Assembly (NCBI GenBank): GCA_947089855.1
Contig: CAMUML010000005.1
Coordinates: forward strand, 55,541 to 119,540
Direction of reading: 5' to 3'
Source: an uncultured Eubacterium sp.
GTDB taxonomy: Bacteria > Bacillota > Clostridia > Lachnospirales > Lachnospiraceae
DNA: 64,000 nucleotides
Shown here in pieces: positions 25,220-34,638 of the stretch. The translations under genes were made by a program, and so were the position numbers. The notes below the pieces were generated by a model. That model worked only from the letters and a program-made list of their open reading frames with translations, did not search any database and had not been told where the DNA came from. The first letter of the stretch is position 1, and each line of letters opens with the position of its first letter.

Positions 25220-27493
25220 TTATTCCGCAATATCTATTTTTATTAATTTTGCATTTAAGCTTTCTGCAAACCCTTCCGGCATCATAGACCCGGCAAGGTC
25301 GCACATTGCCTGTAAGTTCATGCCTTTCATCATATCCCACATGCCCTCGCCAGGCGCTACGTTCATATTTAAGGCTATTTTAAAAGCCTGTGTTACAATC
25401 TGCATCGCTTCTTTGGAAGCGGAAAGTTCCTCAATTGTATTTTTAATATTATATTTCCCCTCCGGGAACTCCATTGGCGCTTTTAAGTCCAGGCCGCCAG
25501 CCAGCTTAAACCAGTTTGCTACCCCTTCAGCCCGTTCATTGACTTCCGGCAGCACATAAACCTCTGGTTCCTTTTCCACTTTTTCAACCGTTATGCTGTC
25601 TTTTAAGTTTCCGGCAACTGCTGTAATAATATTGAATCCGTCCTGCAAGGCAGCTTCAAATACAAATACTTTGTCCGCGTCTTTTTCAGCGGCCAGCTCC
25701 CCGTTTACGAACAGCGCTACGTGCGGCTGGTTGGAATAAACCCGAAACTGTGTTGTATCGCCCGCGCGCTGCGCATAACGCCTGCCGCAAAGGTGCAGCA
25801 TCGGTTCTTTGCTCCAATATGCCTGGTAGACATAGAAGCTGTCTTTTTTGGTTTTGCGGTCCATTGTGACCAGGCCCTTATTATTCCGGCCTGCTACGCC
25901 GCCTTCGTCACGTGCCGCGCAGCCAAAGTCAAACATATTCCAGACATGGCTCGACCAGATCCACGGACGCTGTGCCAGTACTTGTGCCATATGCTCATGG
26001 TACAGCGCCTGATACTCTTCACTGTAGTCTTTGCACGCCGGGTTTGGGCCATGATAGGTAAGTATCCCTTCACATCCATACTCCGAAAGGCCAAGGCAGA
26101 TGTCCGGGTGTGCCTGGTGGAAGTTATCCAGCCACGGGCCGTTGTCTTCCATCCGGCCGCCATACCAGCCAAAATAATGGTTGTAGCTTTCAACATCCGT
26201 AATCCCATGCATCGGGCTTTCGACCGGCGTCATGGATACATGCGCGATCGTCGTTAAACGGGTTGGGTCCAGCTCTTTACAAAGCGCCTGCAGTTCTTTA
26301 TGGTTTTCCACCAGTTTTTCGGAAATGCCGCCGATTAAAATCTCATTGGAAATGCCCCAGAAACAAATTGATGGATGGTTGTAATTTTGTATTATCAGCT
26401 CTTTCATTTGGCTGATGCAGTTTTCATGCGCTTGCGGGTCTTTGTTCATCACGCTGATAAACGGGATTTCAGCCCATACCACAAACCCCATTTCATCACA
26501 GGCATCATAAAAATCCTGTGCATGCTGGTAATGTGCCAGCCGGATGGTATTTGCGCCAAGCTCTTTAATAATCCTGGCATCTTCATAATGGTCTTCCCTG
26601 GTAAGCGCATTGCCCTTGTAAAGCCGGTCTTGATGGCGGCTGACGCCCCGCAGCGGGGTTTGTACGCCGTTAAGGAAAAACCCTTGGTCCGGGCTGCAGG
26701 AAAAACTGCGTACACCAGCTTGTACCGTTACTTCGTCATACGCTTCGTTGCGCCTTTGCAGGACCGCTTTTACGGTATACAGGTAGGGGTTGCCAATATC
26801 CCACTTTACAGCGTCGGGAACAAACACCGTAACCTTAGCCTGCCCTGCCGGACGGACTGCCGATGCTGCTTCTTTGCCGTCTGCATCCAAAATAGAATAC
26901 ATAACGGTAAAATTTTCATCCGCATTTTTTACCCAGGTTTCCAATTCAAAGGTAGCGCCGCCAGATTCCCCACATGGCTTCGACGTTACCATAAGCCCTG
27001 GGCCGCCGTAATAATCCAGGTCAAAATGGGCGTCCGGTACGCTGATCAAATTTACGCCACGGTACAGGCCGCCATAAAAGGTAAAATCGGCTGACTGCGG
27101 GTATACACTGTCCAAATGTCCATTGCTGCACGCAACTGCCAGGAGGTTTTTACCTTCCTCATGGCACAAGCCGGTAATATCCGCCCGGAAGATCGAATAT
27201 CCGCCTTTATGGGAAACCGCTTCTTTTCCATTTACGTAAACCGTCGCCTGCTGCCCTGCCGCCAGTATTTCTACATATACCCTGCCGCCTGCGAGCGGCT
27301 GCTTTGGCGTTGTAAATTCTTTTGCATACCAAAATGTCCCGCGGCTGTATTTTCCGTTTCCGTCATGGCCGTCCACTGCATTCCAGGTGTGCGGCAGGTC
27401 TACTTGTTCCCAGTCCAGCGGCAATGTATCTGGCAGGCCTGCATCCTGTCTGCTAAAACGCCAGCCCTGGTTTAAATTAATCTTATTGCGCAT
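25220..27493 (-). CDS. glycoside hydrolase family 2 (beta-galactosidase/glucuronidase type)
   Basis: This 757-residue enzyme has the GH2 order. A sugar-binding jelly roll (WNAVDGHDGNGKYSRGTFWYAKEF) comes first, then an Ig-like domain, then a TIM barrel with GVSRHQDR, HYQHAQDFYDACDEMG, acid/base E in FWGISNEILIGG and nucleophile E in LSEYGCEG. The last 100 residues (GLDLKAPMEFPEGKYNIKNTIEELSASKEAM...) form an extra helical piece I cannot assign. No signal peptide is visible, so it is probably cytoplasmic. GGAGG lies 12 bases before the ATG. A terminator follows. Substrate is uncertain between beta-galactosides and beta-glucuronides. Confidence 0.88.
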   Translation of the reverse strand: MRNKINLNQGWRFSRQDAGLPDTLPLDWEQVDLPHTWNAVDGHDGNGKYSRGTFWYAKEFTTPKQPLAGGRVYVEILAAGQQATVYVNGKEAVSHKGGYSIFRADITGLCHEEGKNLLAVACSNGHLDSVYPQSADFTFYGGLYRGVNLISVPDAHFDLDYYGGPGLMVTSKPCGESGGATFELETWVKNADENFTVMYSILDADGKEAASAVRPAGQAKVTVFVPDAVKWDIGNPYLYTVKAVLQRRNEAYDEVTVQAGVRSFSCSPDQGFFLNGVQTPLRGVSRHQDRLYKGNALTREDHYEDARIIKELGANTIRLAHYQHAQDFYDACDEMGFVVWAEIPFISVMNKDPQAHENCISQMKELIIQNYNHPSICFWGISNEILIGGISEKLVENHKELQALCKELDPTRLTTIAHVSMTPVESPMHGITDVESYNHYFGWYGGRMEDNGPWLDNFHQAHPDICLGLSEYGCEGILTYHGPNPACKDYSEEYQALYHEHMAQVLAQRPWIWSSHVWNMFDFGCAARDEGGVAGRNNKGLVTMDRKTKKDSFYVYQAYWSKEPMLHLCGRRYAQRAGDTTQFRVYSNQPHVALFVNGELAAEKDADKVFVFEAALQDGFNIITAVAGNLKDSITVEKVEKEPEVYVLPEVNERAEGVANWFKLAGGLDLKAPMEFPEGKYNIKNTIEELSASKEAMQIVTQAFKIALNMNVAPGEGMWDMMKGMNLQAMCDLAGSMMPEGFAESLNAKLIKIDIAE

Positions 27494-27664
27494 AATAATT
27501 GAAGCCCTCCTTTGGCCCTTTTTGTCTGATTGCTCCGCTTGTTGCAAGTAGTATTATTATAAACCATTCCGCCTGTTTTTAAAGATACGATTTCTAGCCT
27601 TTCTGGTACTATTTTTAGCCTATCATTGTTTTTACCGCCAAAAGCAGCCGTAACATAAAACAAG

Positions 27665-29047
27665 TTATTTATTTGACAAATATTCGTGGATGCCCTGTGC
27701 AGCCGCTTTACCCGCACCCATCGCAAGGATTACGGTTGCTGCGCCGGTTACGGCATCTCCGCCTGCAAATACACCCGCTTTGGAGGTCTGGCCATTTTCT
27801 TCTTCTGCCACAATACATTTCCAGCGGTTTGTATCCAGGCCGTTTGTGGTGGAGGAAATCAGCGGGTTCGGCGATGTGCCAAGCGACATAATAACGGTAT
27901 CGCATTCGATTTCGTATTCTGAACCTGGTACTTCCACCGGCCTGCGCCTGCCAGATTCATCCGGCTCGCCAAGCTCCATTTTAATAATACGGATCCCTTT
28001 TACCCATCCGTTTTCATCGACCAGGATTTCTGTCGGATTTTGAAGCAGGTCAAAAATAATGCCTTCTTCTTTTGCATGGTGTACTTCCTCCACCCTGGCC
28101 GGAAGCTCTGCTTCGCTCCTGCGGTAGACGATATGTACTTCTGCGCCCAGGCGGAGCGCTGTCCTTGCCGCATCCATCGCTACGTTGCCGCCGCCGACTA
28201 CAACGACTTTCTTCCCTTCAGAAATCGGGGTATCATAATCTTTAAACGATTTCATCAGGTTATTGCGCGTTAAAAACTCATTTGCTGAAAATACGCCGTT
28301 TGCCTGTTCGCCTGGAATGCCCATAAATTTTGGCAGGCCGGCCCCGGAACCGATAAAGACCGCTTCAAAGCCTTCCTCTTCCATCAATTCGTCGATCGTA
28401 ACCGCTTTGCCGATAACAACGTTTGTCTCTATTTTTACGCCAAGCGATTTTACATTTTCTACTTCCTGTGCTACGACACGTTCCTTTGGCAGACGGAATT
28501 CCGGAATGCCGTATACCAGTACGCCGCCTGCCTCGTGGAGCGCTTCAAAAATCGTTACTTCGTAGCCAAGCCTTGCAAGGTCCCCGGCACAGGTTAAACC
28601 TGCAGGGCCGGAGCCAATGACAGCCACTTTATGGCCGTTCTTTTCTGCTGCCGGAGCCGGCTTAATGCCGTTTTCACAAGCCCAGTCAGCCGTAAACCGC
28701 TCCAGTTTGCCGATCGATACCGGTTCGCCTTTGATACCGCGGATACATTTGCCCTCGCATTGGGACTCCTGTGGGCAGACACGCCCGCAGACAGCCGGAA
28801 GCGCCGATGATTCTGCGATTACCTGGTAAGATTTTTCAAAATCCCCCTCTTTTACCTTCTGGATAAAAGCTGGAATATCAATGCCGACCGGGCAGCCTTT
28901 GACGCACTGCGCATTTTTGCAGTTTAAGCACCGTGCGGCTTCTTCCATTGCTTCTTCTTTTCCATATCCTAAACATACTTCTTCAAAGTTCTTTGCACGA
29001 ACCTGCGGCTCTTGTTCTTTTATTGGTACCCTTTTCATTACGTCCAT
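27665..29047 (-). CDS. SudA/GltA-type NADPH-dependent flavoprotein (glutamate synthase small-subunit-like)
   Basis: This 460-residue protein has an N-terminal cysteine-rich iron-sulfur region (CLNCKNAQCVKGCPVGID, VCGRVCPQESQCEGKC). Two dinucleotide folds follow (VAVIGSGPAGLTCAGDLARLGY and VVVVGGGNVAMDAARTALRLG). In clostridia this gene with the adjacent FAD/NAD-binding subunit forms an NfnAB-like or sulfide dehydrogenase-like complex that links NADPH to ferredoxin and NADH. No large glutamate synthase subunit is nearby, so GltA activity is unlikely. Its ATG overlaps the upstream stop codon as TAATG. Confidence 0.9.
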   Translation of the reverse strand: MDVMKRVPIKEQEPQVRAKNFEEVCLGYGKEEAMEEAARCLNCKNAQCVKGCPVGIDIPAFIQKVKEGDFEKSYQVIAESSALPAVCGRVCPQESQCEGKCIRGIKGEPVSIGKLERFTADWACENGIKPAPAAEKNGHKVAVIGSGPAGLTCAGDLARLGYEVTIFEALHEAGGVLVYGIPEFRLPKERVVAQEVENVKSLGVKIETNVVIGKAVTIDELMEEEGFEAVFIGSGAGLPKFMGIPGEQANGVFSANEFLTRNNLMKSFKDYDTPISEGKKVVVVGGGNVAMDAARTALRLGAEVHIVYRRSEAELPARVEEVHHAKEEGIIFDLLQNPTEILVDENGWVKGIRIIKMELGEPDESGRRRPVEVPGSEYEIECDTVIMSLGTSPNPLISSTTNGLDTNRWKCIVAEEENGQTSKAGVFAGGDAVTGAATVILAMGAGKAAAQGIHEYLSNK

Positions 29048-29937
29048 TAGTTGTCACCTCCGCAATTTCCACATCCGCCGTGGTGGGTGTCGCCCTCCTG
29101 CAGCTTCAGCATTGCCCTGCCTTCCTGTGTTTTGTATTGCTGCTGGCGTTTCATAGCCAGGTCAAAATCAACCAGATGCCCGTTAAATTCCGGCCCATCC
29201 ACGCATGCAAATTTTACTTCATCCCCGACCATCAGGCGGCACGCGCCGCACATCCCGGTCCCGTCAACCATAATCGGGTTCATGGATACCACTGTAGGGA
29301 TCCCAAGCTTTTTGGTTAAAATACAGACAAATTTCATCATAATCATTGGGCCGATCGCTACGCAGTGGTCATAGGTTTTTCCTTCGTCCACCAATGCCTG
29401 GAGCTGGTCGGTACCCATGCCGTGGAAGCCATATGTGCCATCATCTGTGGTTACATAAAGGTTGGCAGCTACCTTTTTCATTTCTTCCACATAGAATAAT
29501 AAATCCTTATTCCTGGCACCAATAATAACGTCACAGTCAATATCATGCTCTTTGAGCCATTTTACCTGCGGGTATACTGGGGCAGTGCCTACACCGCCCG
29601 CAATAAAAACAATCTTTTTCTTTTTGGTTTCTTCCAGGTTCTTTTCCTCGCACAATTCCGATGCGCATCCAAGCGGGCCGACAAAATCACGGAAGCTGTC
29701 GCCTTCGTTTAACCCCTTCATGCGCTCGGTCGAATACCCGACGGTCTGGAATACGATCGTAACAATCCCTTCGTCCCTGTCGTAATCACAGATCGTAAGC
29801 GGGATGCGCTCGCCCTCATCGTCCATTTTGACAATGACAAACTGTCCTGGCAGGCACGATTTGGCGACACGCGGCGCTTTTACATCCATCAGATAAATTT
29901 TATCTGCCAATAATTCTTTTTTCACTATTGGAAACAT
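29047..29937 (-). CDS. SudB/NfnA-type FAD/NAD-binding subunit with 2Fe-2S site
   Basis: This 296-residue protein of the dihydroorotate dehydrogenase electron-transfer family has an FAD domain (CLPGQFVIVKMDDEGERIPLTICDYD), an NAD domain (VFIAGGVGTAPVYPQVKWLKE) and C-terminal 2Fe-2S ligands in GTGMCGACRLMVGDEVKFACVDG. The Cys/Gly-rich tail (GGCGNCGGDN) is unusual. GGAGG precedes the ATG. It is translationally coupled to the SudA-type gene and follows two CobW-like GTPase genes with gaps under 40 bases, so all four look like one operon. Confidence 0.9.
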   Translation of the reverse strand: MFPIVKKELLADKIYLMDVKAPRVAKSCLPGQFVIVKMDDEGERIPLTICDYDRDEGIVTIVFQTVGYSTERMKGLNEGDSFRDFVGPLGCASELCEEKNLEETKKKKIVFIAGGVGTAPVYPQVKWLKEHDIDCDVIIGARNKDLLFYVEEMKKVAANLYVTTDDGTYGFHGMGTDQLQALVDEGKTYDHCVAIGPMIMMKFVCILTKKLGIPTVVSMNPIMVDGTGMCGACRLMVGDEVKFACVDGPEFNGHLVDFDLAMKRQQQYKTQEGRAMLKLQEGDTHHGGCGNCGGDN

Positions 29938-29975
29938 AGTTATCCTCCATATTATTTTTTCGGTATCCATCCGGA

Positions 29976-30923
29976 TTAGGAAAAGTATACCAGCTCATCT
30001 TCCGGTTTTTCTGCCGGCTTTATGGAAACCGGGTATAATACCGGCCCCCTGCCGTGGTATTCGATTGCAAATTCATATTTTACCTCTGCGGTAATATCAA
30101 TCCAGGAACGGTGCGGGATGTCTTCGGCGCGGTCGTACCTGCATTTAAATCCGACAAACTGAATATCCGCCTCGCAGCAGGTCATCGCAAAACGCCCCGG
30201 GACAAATACGCCTTTTTTCATCTTGCGCTGCGGGCGGTACACCAGCGCAAGAAAACGGATCTTTTTTCCGTCGTATTTTTTCGGGTCTTCCATTGCGTCC
30301 ATATACCAGATGCCGTAATCGGCGTCGGTTATATCTATGACTTCTGCATTTATATCAAATGGGAGTTCTTCCATATCCCGTTCATCGATTGTGCCGTCCC
30401 GGCGTTCATAAACAATCTGCGCCCGGCGGTTTAGCGCTTTGACAACCCGGCGGAATTTCCCCTTCGGCGTATTATCGTCACATCGGTTGAAAATAACCAC
30501 ATCCGCTGCAAAAAGCTGCTCCATAATCATCGCCCGCATATTCGACAGGTACAGCTCAAACGTACCGGCGTCTACCGTTGCGAGGGACTGCACAACCTCC
30601 CAGCCCTTTGGAAGCTTCATTTCCAGGAACGGGCCAACCTCCCAGGTACCGTTATATTCCAAAAACACCTGCTGCGGACGGTACTTATCATTCAGCTGCT
30701 GCAACGCTTCTTCATTCAAATCTTCCTGTTTTTCGATCATTGCAAGGTTGCCGGTTATCGTATGCAGCTTTTCTTCTTCATATTCCACATCACCGTCTTC
30801 ACAGCAGATAACCAGGTTGCGGGCATCTTCGCCAAAGCCATTTTCGTACAGGGTCTCATGGATTAAAGTTGTCTTCCCGCTGTCCATAAACCCGGTAAAT
30901 AAATATACTGGGATCTCCTCCAT
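29976..30923 (-). CDS. G3E GTPase fused to a DUF1980/TIGR03943-like domain
   Basis: Residues 1-190 of this 315-residue protein form a CobW/G3E-type GTPase: Walker A GFMDSGKT (11-18), IFLEYNGTW in place of the usual IEPSG, and VIFNRCDD as base recognition. Residues about 205-315 (DPKKYDGKKIRFLALVYRP, VPGRFAMTCCEADIQFVGF, WIDITAEVKYEF, VLYPVSIKP) resemble the C-terminal domain of YcgQ-type TIGR03943 proteins, which partner with permeases. The canonical CxCC metal site is missing. Instead there is ICCEDGDVEY. The ATG with AAGGA upstream was preferred to an upstream TTG. Confidence 0.75.
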   Translation of the reverse strand: MEEIPVYLFTGFMDSGKTTLIHETLYENGFGEDARNLVICCEDGDVEYEEEKLHTITGNLAMIEKQEDLNEEALQQLNDKYRPQQVFLEYNGTWEVGPFLEMKLPKGWEVVQSLATVDAGTFELYLSNMRAMIMEQLFAADVVIFNRCDDNTPKGKFRRVVKALNRRAQIVYERRDGTIDERDMEELPFDINAEVIDITDADYGIWYMDAMEDPKKYDGKKIRFLALVYRPQRKMKKGVFVPGRFAMTCCEADIQFVGFKCRYDRAEDIPHRSWIDITAEVKYEFAIEYHGRGPVLYPVSIKPAEKPEDELVYFS

Positions 30924-30944
30924 GCACACATTCCTTTCTGCCAA

Positions 30945-32054
30945 TTATGCGATTTCAAATAATTCCATCAAAAGGCTTTCTTTCAGGCCGCAGCCGATCA
31001 CGCATAAACGCCCCGTATATTCCGGCTGCCCGTCCCGCAGTTCATATTCGCCCGGCACCATATCAAAATAGATCCAGGTGCCGTCTGTTGCTTCCACCAT
31101 ACCTTTGGCCCGCAGGACGGTACCATAGGTTTCCGTTTCAGAAAGCGCTTTTAAGGCCTCTTGAATCTTATGCTTCTCATACTTATGCGGCGTTTCTTTC
31201 CCCCAGCTTGTAAATACTTCGTCCGCATGGTGATGGCCATGTGCATGCCCTTCTTCGCCATCGTGGCCATGATGATGGTGGGTATGGTGGTGGCCGTGTT
31301 CCTCCCCGCCTTCATGCGCGTGGTGGCCATGCCCTTCTTCGCCTTCATGTGCGTGGTGGCCATGCCCTTCTTCGCCCTCATGTGCATGGTGGTGGTGTTC
31401 ATGCTCTGCCGCTTCTTGTGCATGGCGTGCTTCCGCCAGCAGTTCCATCTCCATTGTATCGCCCTGTTCCATAACCTTTCGAAGCGCTTCGCCTGTAATA
31501 GCATCCCACGGGGTTGTGATCACCGCTGCTTTTCCATTTAACGCCTGTATCTGCTTTACACAAAGCTCCAGCTTTTCCTGCGTTACGTTCTGGCTCCTGC
31601 TTAATACAACCGTGGTAGCAAATTCAATCTGGTTATTGAAAAATTCGCCAAATGCTTTCATCTGCTTTGAAGCTTTTGCGGCATTTACAACCGTCACAAG
31701 GGCATTTAATTTCACATCCCTTTCTTTTTCCAAATCGATAACGGATTTCATTACATCTGACAGCTTGCCGACGCCAGACGGCTCGATCAAAATGCGGTCT
31801 GGGTTAAATTTGTCTAGGACTTCTTTTAAATTCTTATCAAAATCCCCGACAAGGGAGCAGCAGATACAGCCAGAATTCATCTCCGTAATCTCAATTCCGG
31901 CATCTTTCAAAAACCCGCCGTCAATACCAACCTCCCCAAATTCGTTTTCTATCAGGACTATTTTTGTACCTTGAAAGGCTTCTTCTATCATTTTTTTAAT
32001 TAATGTCGTCTTTCCTGCACCCAAAAATCCTGAAATAATGTCAATTTTTGTCAT
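30945..32054 (-). CDS. CobW/G3E GTPase metallochaperone with His-rich linker
   Basis: This 369-residue GTPase has Walker A GFLGAGKTT (9-17), the metal-binding GCICC motif (C63, C65, C66), EPSGVGK and SRSQN in the base-recognition position. Between the GTPase and the C-terminal CobW_C domain lies a linker (218-277) with 28 histidines arranged as HAHEGEEGHGH-type units. It probably handles zinc, nickel or cobalt in the cytoplasm. The start is the ATG opening the GTPase fold. It leads an operon with the second GTPase and the SudBA genes. Confidence 0.9.
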   Translation of the reverse strand: MTKIDIISGFLGAGKTTLIKKMIEEAFQGTKIVLIENEFGEVGIDGGFLKDAGIEITEMNSGCICCSLVGDFDKNLKEVLDKFNPDRILIEPSGVGKLSDVMKSVIDLEKERDVKLNALVTVVNAAKASKQMKAFGEFFNNQIEFATTVVLSRSQNVTQEKLELCVKQIQALNGKAAVITTPWDAITGEALRKVMEQGDTMEMELLAEARHAQEAAEHEHHHHAHEGEEGHGHHAHEGEEGHGHHAHEGGEEHGHHHTHHHHGHDGEEGHAHGHHHADEVFTSWGKETPHKYEKHKIQEALKALSETETYGTVLRAKGMVEATDGTWIYFDMVPGEYELRDGQPEYTGRLCVIGCGLKESLLMELFEIA

Positions 32055-32158
32055 ATCTACATCTTCTTTCTTTTCCTGCATGGTACAGTGCAGCCGCCAA
32101 ATAGGCTTTGGCCGCTGCACGCTGTTTTTTTGGTGCGCATAATTTAAGCACGCATATC

Positions 32159-32191
32159 ATTATAGCATAGGTACTGGTGGTTATGCCAGTA
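32159..32191 (-). promoter_or_regulatory. -10 box and dyad upstream of the CobW operon
   Basis: TATAAT (32159-32164) on minus, without a good -35. A dyad TACTGG (32172-32177) and CCAGTA (32186-32191) lies in the position where a -35 box would be. It may bind an activator or repressor. The same half-sites occur at the cysD promoter. Confidence 0.4.
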
Positions 32192-32225
32192 AAATTTTAA
32201 TTAACTCGATCCACTCCAATGGCTG

Positions 32226-34424
32226 CTAGGGAATCATAAGGAACCGGAATTTCACCGGCTGGTAGTCCCCTATCCCAACCGGCAGCGGGATGCCAGCCTT
32301 CATGAGCGCGGCCCCGGTATAAACTTTTTTCGTACTGCTATCCTGGTAATGCGCCTTTGGTTCCAGCCCTTCCAGATAGATCAAATGGATATGCGGGTTT
32401 GCCTCATTACGCAGCTGTACACCCTCGACAACCGTTTCTTTTTTATCTTTGGAAACAAACTGCCAGATCACATAGTCGTTGTTCTTAAATGGATCCGAAA
32501 GCCGGTAATAGTCCCCTGTCTGCACCAGATGCTCCTGTGCCTTATATTCCAAGATCTGCTTTTTGGCCATGTCTTTTTCTTCGTCTGTTAAATGCTCCAG
32601 ATCCAGCTCATAGCCGAAGGTCCCTGCACTGGCAACGACCGCCCTTGTTTCAAACGGCGTGCTGCGCCCAGTCTGATGGTTTGGGCATACGCTGACATGG
32701 GAGCCCATTGTGCTGATCGGATAGCCAAACGAGGTCCCATACTGGATCTTCAGGCGGTCAACCGCATCGGTATTGTCGCTGCACCAAATTTGCGGCGAAT
32801 AATACAGCATACCGGCATCAAAACGCCCGCCGCCCCCACAGCAGTTTTCAAACAACAGATCCGGATAGCGGGTAACCAGCTGCTCCATCATCTCATAAAC
32901 GCCAAGCATGTAACGGTGGAAGACTTCGCCCTGGCGGCTGCTTGGAAGCGCAGAAGAATATACATTGGCGACACTGCGGTTCATATCCCATTTGATATAG
33001 TCTACGCCGCAGCTGTCCAATACGCTAAAAATCTGCTGCATGACATAATCACGCACTTCTTTCCTTGTAATATCCAGGTTTAGCTGATGGCGGCTGCGTG
33101 TCATATGCCGTTGCGGGATGCGCAGTACCCAGTCCGGATGGCTGCGGTACAAGTCGCTGTCTTCAGAAACCATCTCCGGCTCAATCCACAGCCCAAACTT
33201 CAGCCCAAGCGCTTTGATGCGTGAAACCAGCTTTGGCAGGCCGCCTTTGATCTTATTTTCATTGACTACCCAGTCGCCCAGGCCGGAATAGTCGTTATCA
33301 CGCTTTCCAAACCAGCCATCGTCCAATACAAACATATCCAGCCCAATTTCTTTGGCCTGTTTTGCAATATTATATAATTTCTCTTCATCAAAATCAAAAT
33401 ACGTAGCTTCCCAGTTATTTACCAGGATCGGCCTTGGGGCTGTAACGTATTTGCTGCGGATCAGGTTGGAACGGTATGCATCGTGGTAAATACGCGACAG
33501 CCTTCCAAGCCCTTCATCCGAGTAGGCCATAATTACCTCCGGCGTTTCAAATACATCCCCGTTATTTAAATGGAAGGAAAAATGGTATGGATGGATGCCC
33601 ATTACAAGCCTAGTCTGTTCCGTCTGGTCTACTTCAATCTCACACCGGTAATTGCCGCTGTAAGCAAGTGCAAATCCATAGCAGCTGCCGTGTTTTTCCG
33701 ACGTCATCTTGTCGCACAAGATCACAAACGGGTTATGCTGGTGGCTGGACATGCCGCGCTTGCTTTCAATGGACTGTACGCCATGATGCAGCGGCAGACG
33801 CTCCATCATACGTTCCATCGTATGCCTGCCATAAAAGTGGATCAAATCCATATGTTTATTGGAATAATCCATTTCCATAGACATCGCACGCTGTATCGTA
33901 ACCTTCTTGTCCCCTTTATTTTCAATCCTAACAGCCCTCGTAATTACATCAAGCCCATAAAATACCCCGTACAATAGGTGGACTTTCAAGTTCGTAATCC
34001 TGTCATACAATGTAATTTCCAGCGTTTCTGCTTCATCTGCGCTGCCAAACATGCATGGGAGCCCTTTTAAGGAATACTTCCCTTCTGACATATGGTAGCC
34101 TTCATAACGAAGGTGTACCGCATCACTGCCGTCTTCGTGCGTGACTTCTATGCCATTAATCCGGTAGTCGCCGTTTCCATAGCCAGAATACTCCTGCGGA
34201 AGCACGTCCAGCGAAAAGGTACGGTCTTCCCCCGCTTCATACGGATTGCCGGAAAAGCCGCGGTCCAGGCAGACAATACGGTGGGATGCTTCTGTATCCC
34301 CAATATCTGCACCGTAATATAGGTGCGTCAGCGTATCATAATCCCGCACCTGCATCTGGTACATGCTGTTTTGGGTCTGCAGGGTAAAAACTTTGGTTTC
34401 TTCGTTGTAAGTGATATACTTCAT
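32226..34424 (-). CDS. GH36 alpha-galactosidase
   Basis: This 732-residue cytoplasmic enzyme removes alpha-1,6-galactose from raffinose-family sugars. It has the GH36 N-terminal beta domain, NNWEATYFDF, VLDDGWFG, the nucleophile Asp in YIKWDMNR, GGGGRFDAGM and the acid/base Asp in WCSDNTDAVDR. Length matches the bacterial AgaA/RafA group. GGAGGG precedes the ATG. It has its own promoter. No sugar transporter gene is beside it. Confidence 0.95.
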   Translation of the reverse strand: MKYITYNEETKVFTLQTQNSMYQMQVRDYDTLTHLYYGADIGDTEASHRIVCLDRGFSGNPYEAGEDRTFSLDVLPQEYSGYGNGDYRINGIEVTHEDGSDAVHLRYEGYHMSEGKYSLKGLPCMFGSADEAETLEITLYDRITNLKVHLLYGVFYGLDVITRAVRIENKGDKKVTIQRAMSMEMDYSNKHMDLIHFYGRHTMERMMERLPLHHGVQSIESKRGMSSHQHNPFVILCDKMTSEKHGSCYGFALAYSGNYRCEIEVDQTEQTRLVMGIHPYHFSFHLNNGDVFETPEVIMAYSDEGLGRLSRIYHDAYRSNLIRSKYVTAPRPILVNNWEATYFDFDEEKLYNIAKQAKEIGLDMFVLDDGWFGKRDNDYSGLGDWVVNENKIKGGLPKLVSRIKALGLKFGLWIEPEMVSEDSDLYRSHPDWVLRIPQRHMTRSRHQLNLDITRKEVRDYVMQQIFSVLDSCGVDYIKWDMNRSVANVYSSALPSSRQGEVFHRYMLGVYEMMEQLVTRYPDLLFENCCGGGGRFDAGMLYYSPQIWCSDNTDAVDRLKIQYGTSFGYPISTMGSHVSVCPNHQTGRSTPFETRAVVASAGTFGYELDLEHLTDEEKDMAKKQILEYKAQEHLVQTGDYYRLSDPFKNNDYVIWQFVSKDKKETVVEGVQLRNEANPHIHLIYLEGLEPKAHYQDSSTKKVYTGAALMKAGIPLPVGIGDYQPVKFRFLMIP

Positions 34425-34453
34425 ATTCTGCCCTCCTGTTTTTTGTTGCTTTT

Positions 34454-34482
34454 ATTGTATCTCCCCAAAGTATAAAATGCAA
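34454..34482 (-). promoter_or_regulatory. promoter for the alpha-galactosidase gene
   Basis: TTGCAT (34477-34482), a 17-base spacer and TACAAT (34454-34459) on minus, about 25 bases before the coding start. No operator was recognised. Confidence 0.65.
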
Positions 34483-34522
34483 GTTGAAAAACAGGAAGCA
34501 TCCAGTATATAGGCATACAAAG

Positions 34523-34620
34523 GTTACTATTCACGGACAGGAATGCGCATAAACTGCGCATTCCGTGAGGACATGGTTCCAAAATCCAGAAGGGTACCCG
34601 CAGGCCCTTCTGGATTTTGC
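34523..34620 (+). mobile_element. family B element variant or remnant
   Basis: It starts GTTACTATTCACGG and continues with the GGAATGCGCA/TGCGCATTCC hairpin, matching about 55 bases of the family B element at 63313-63455 (reverse orientation). After that it carries a different hairpin (34581-34618) before a shared ATTTTGCG. The far terminal repeat is not recognisable. Confidence 0.7.
34581..34618 (-). terminator. terminator-like hairpin at the end of the spoIIIA operon
   Basis: A perfect 14-bp stem (34581-34594 with 34605-34618) begins AAAATCC and ends GGATTTT, 20 bases after the spoIIIAH stop codon. It is part of the family B variant element. Confidence 0.6.
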
Positions 34621-34638
34621 GCCAGTTTTTGGATCCAT

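Noticed and set aside
26375-27094. A 239-codon plus-strand frame inside the GH2 gene
   Set aside because: GH2 motifs run continuously on minus. The plus frame is a shadow.
27665-29047. Naming the flavoprotein gene gltD/gltA as glutamate synthase
   Set aside because: No large subunit is nearby, and the coupled FAD/2Fe-2S subunit gene points to a SudAB or NfnAB-like complex.
31241-31474. Plus-strand frame with HARGGHALLR repeats
   Set aside because: It is the antisense of the His-rich linker in the CobW GTPase gene.
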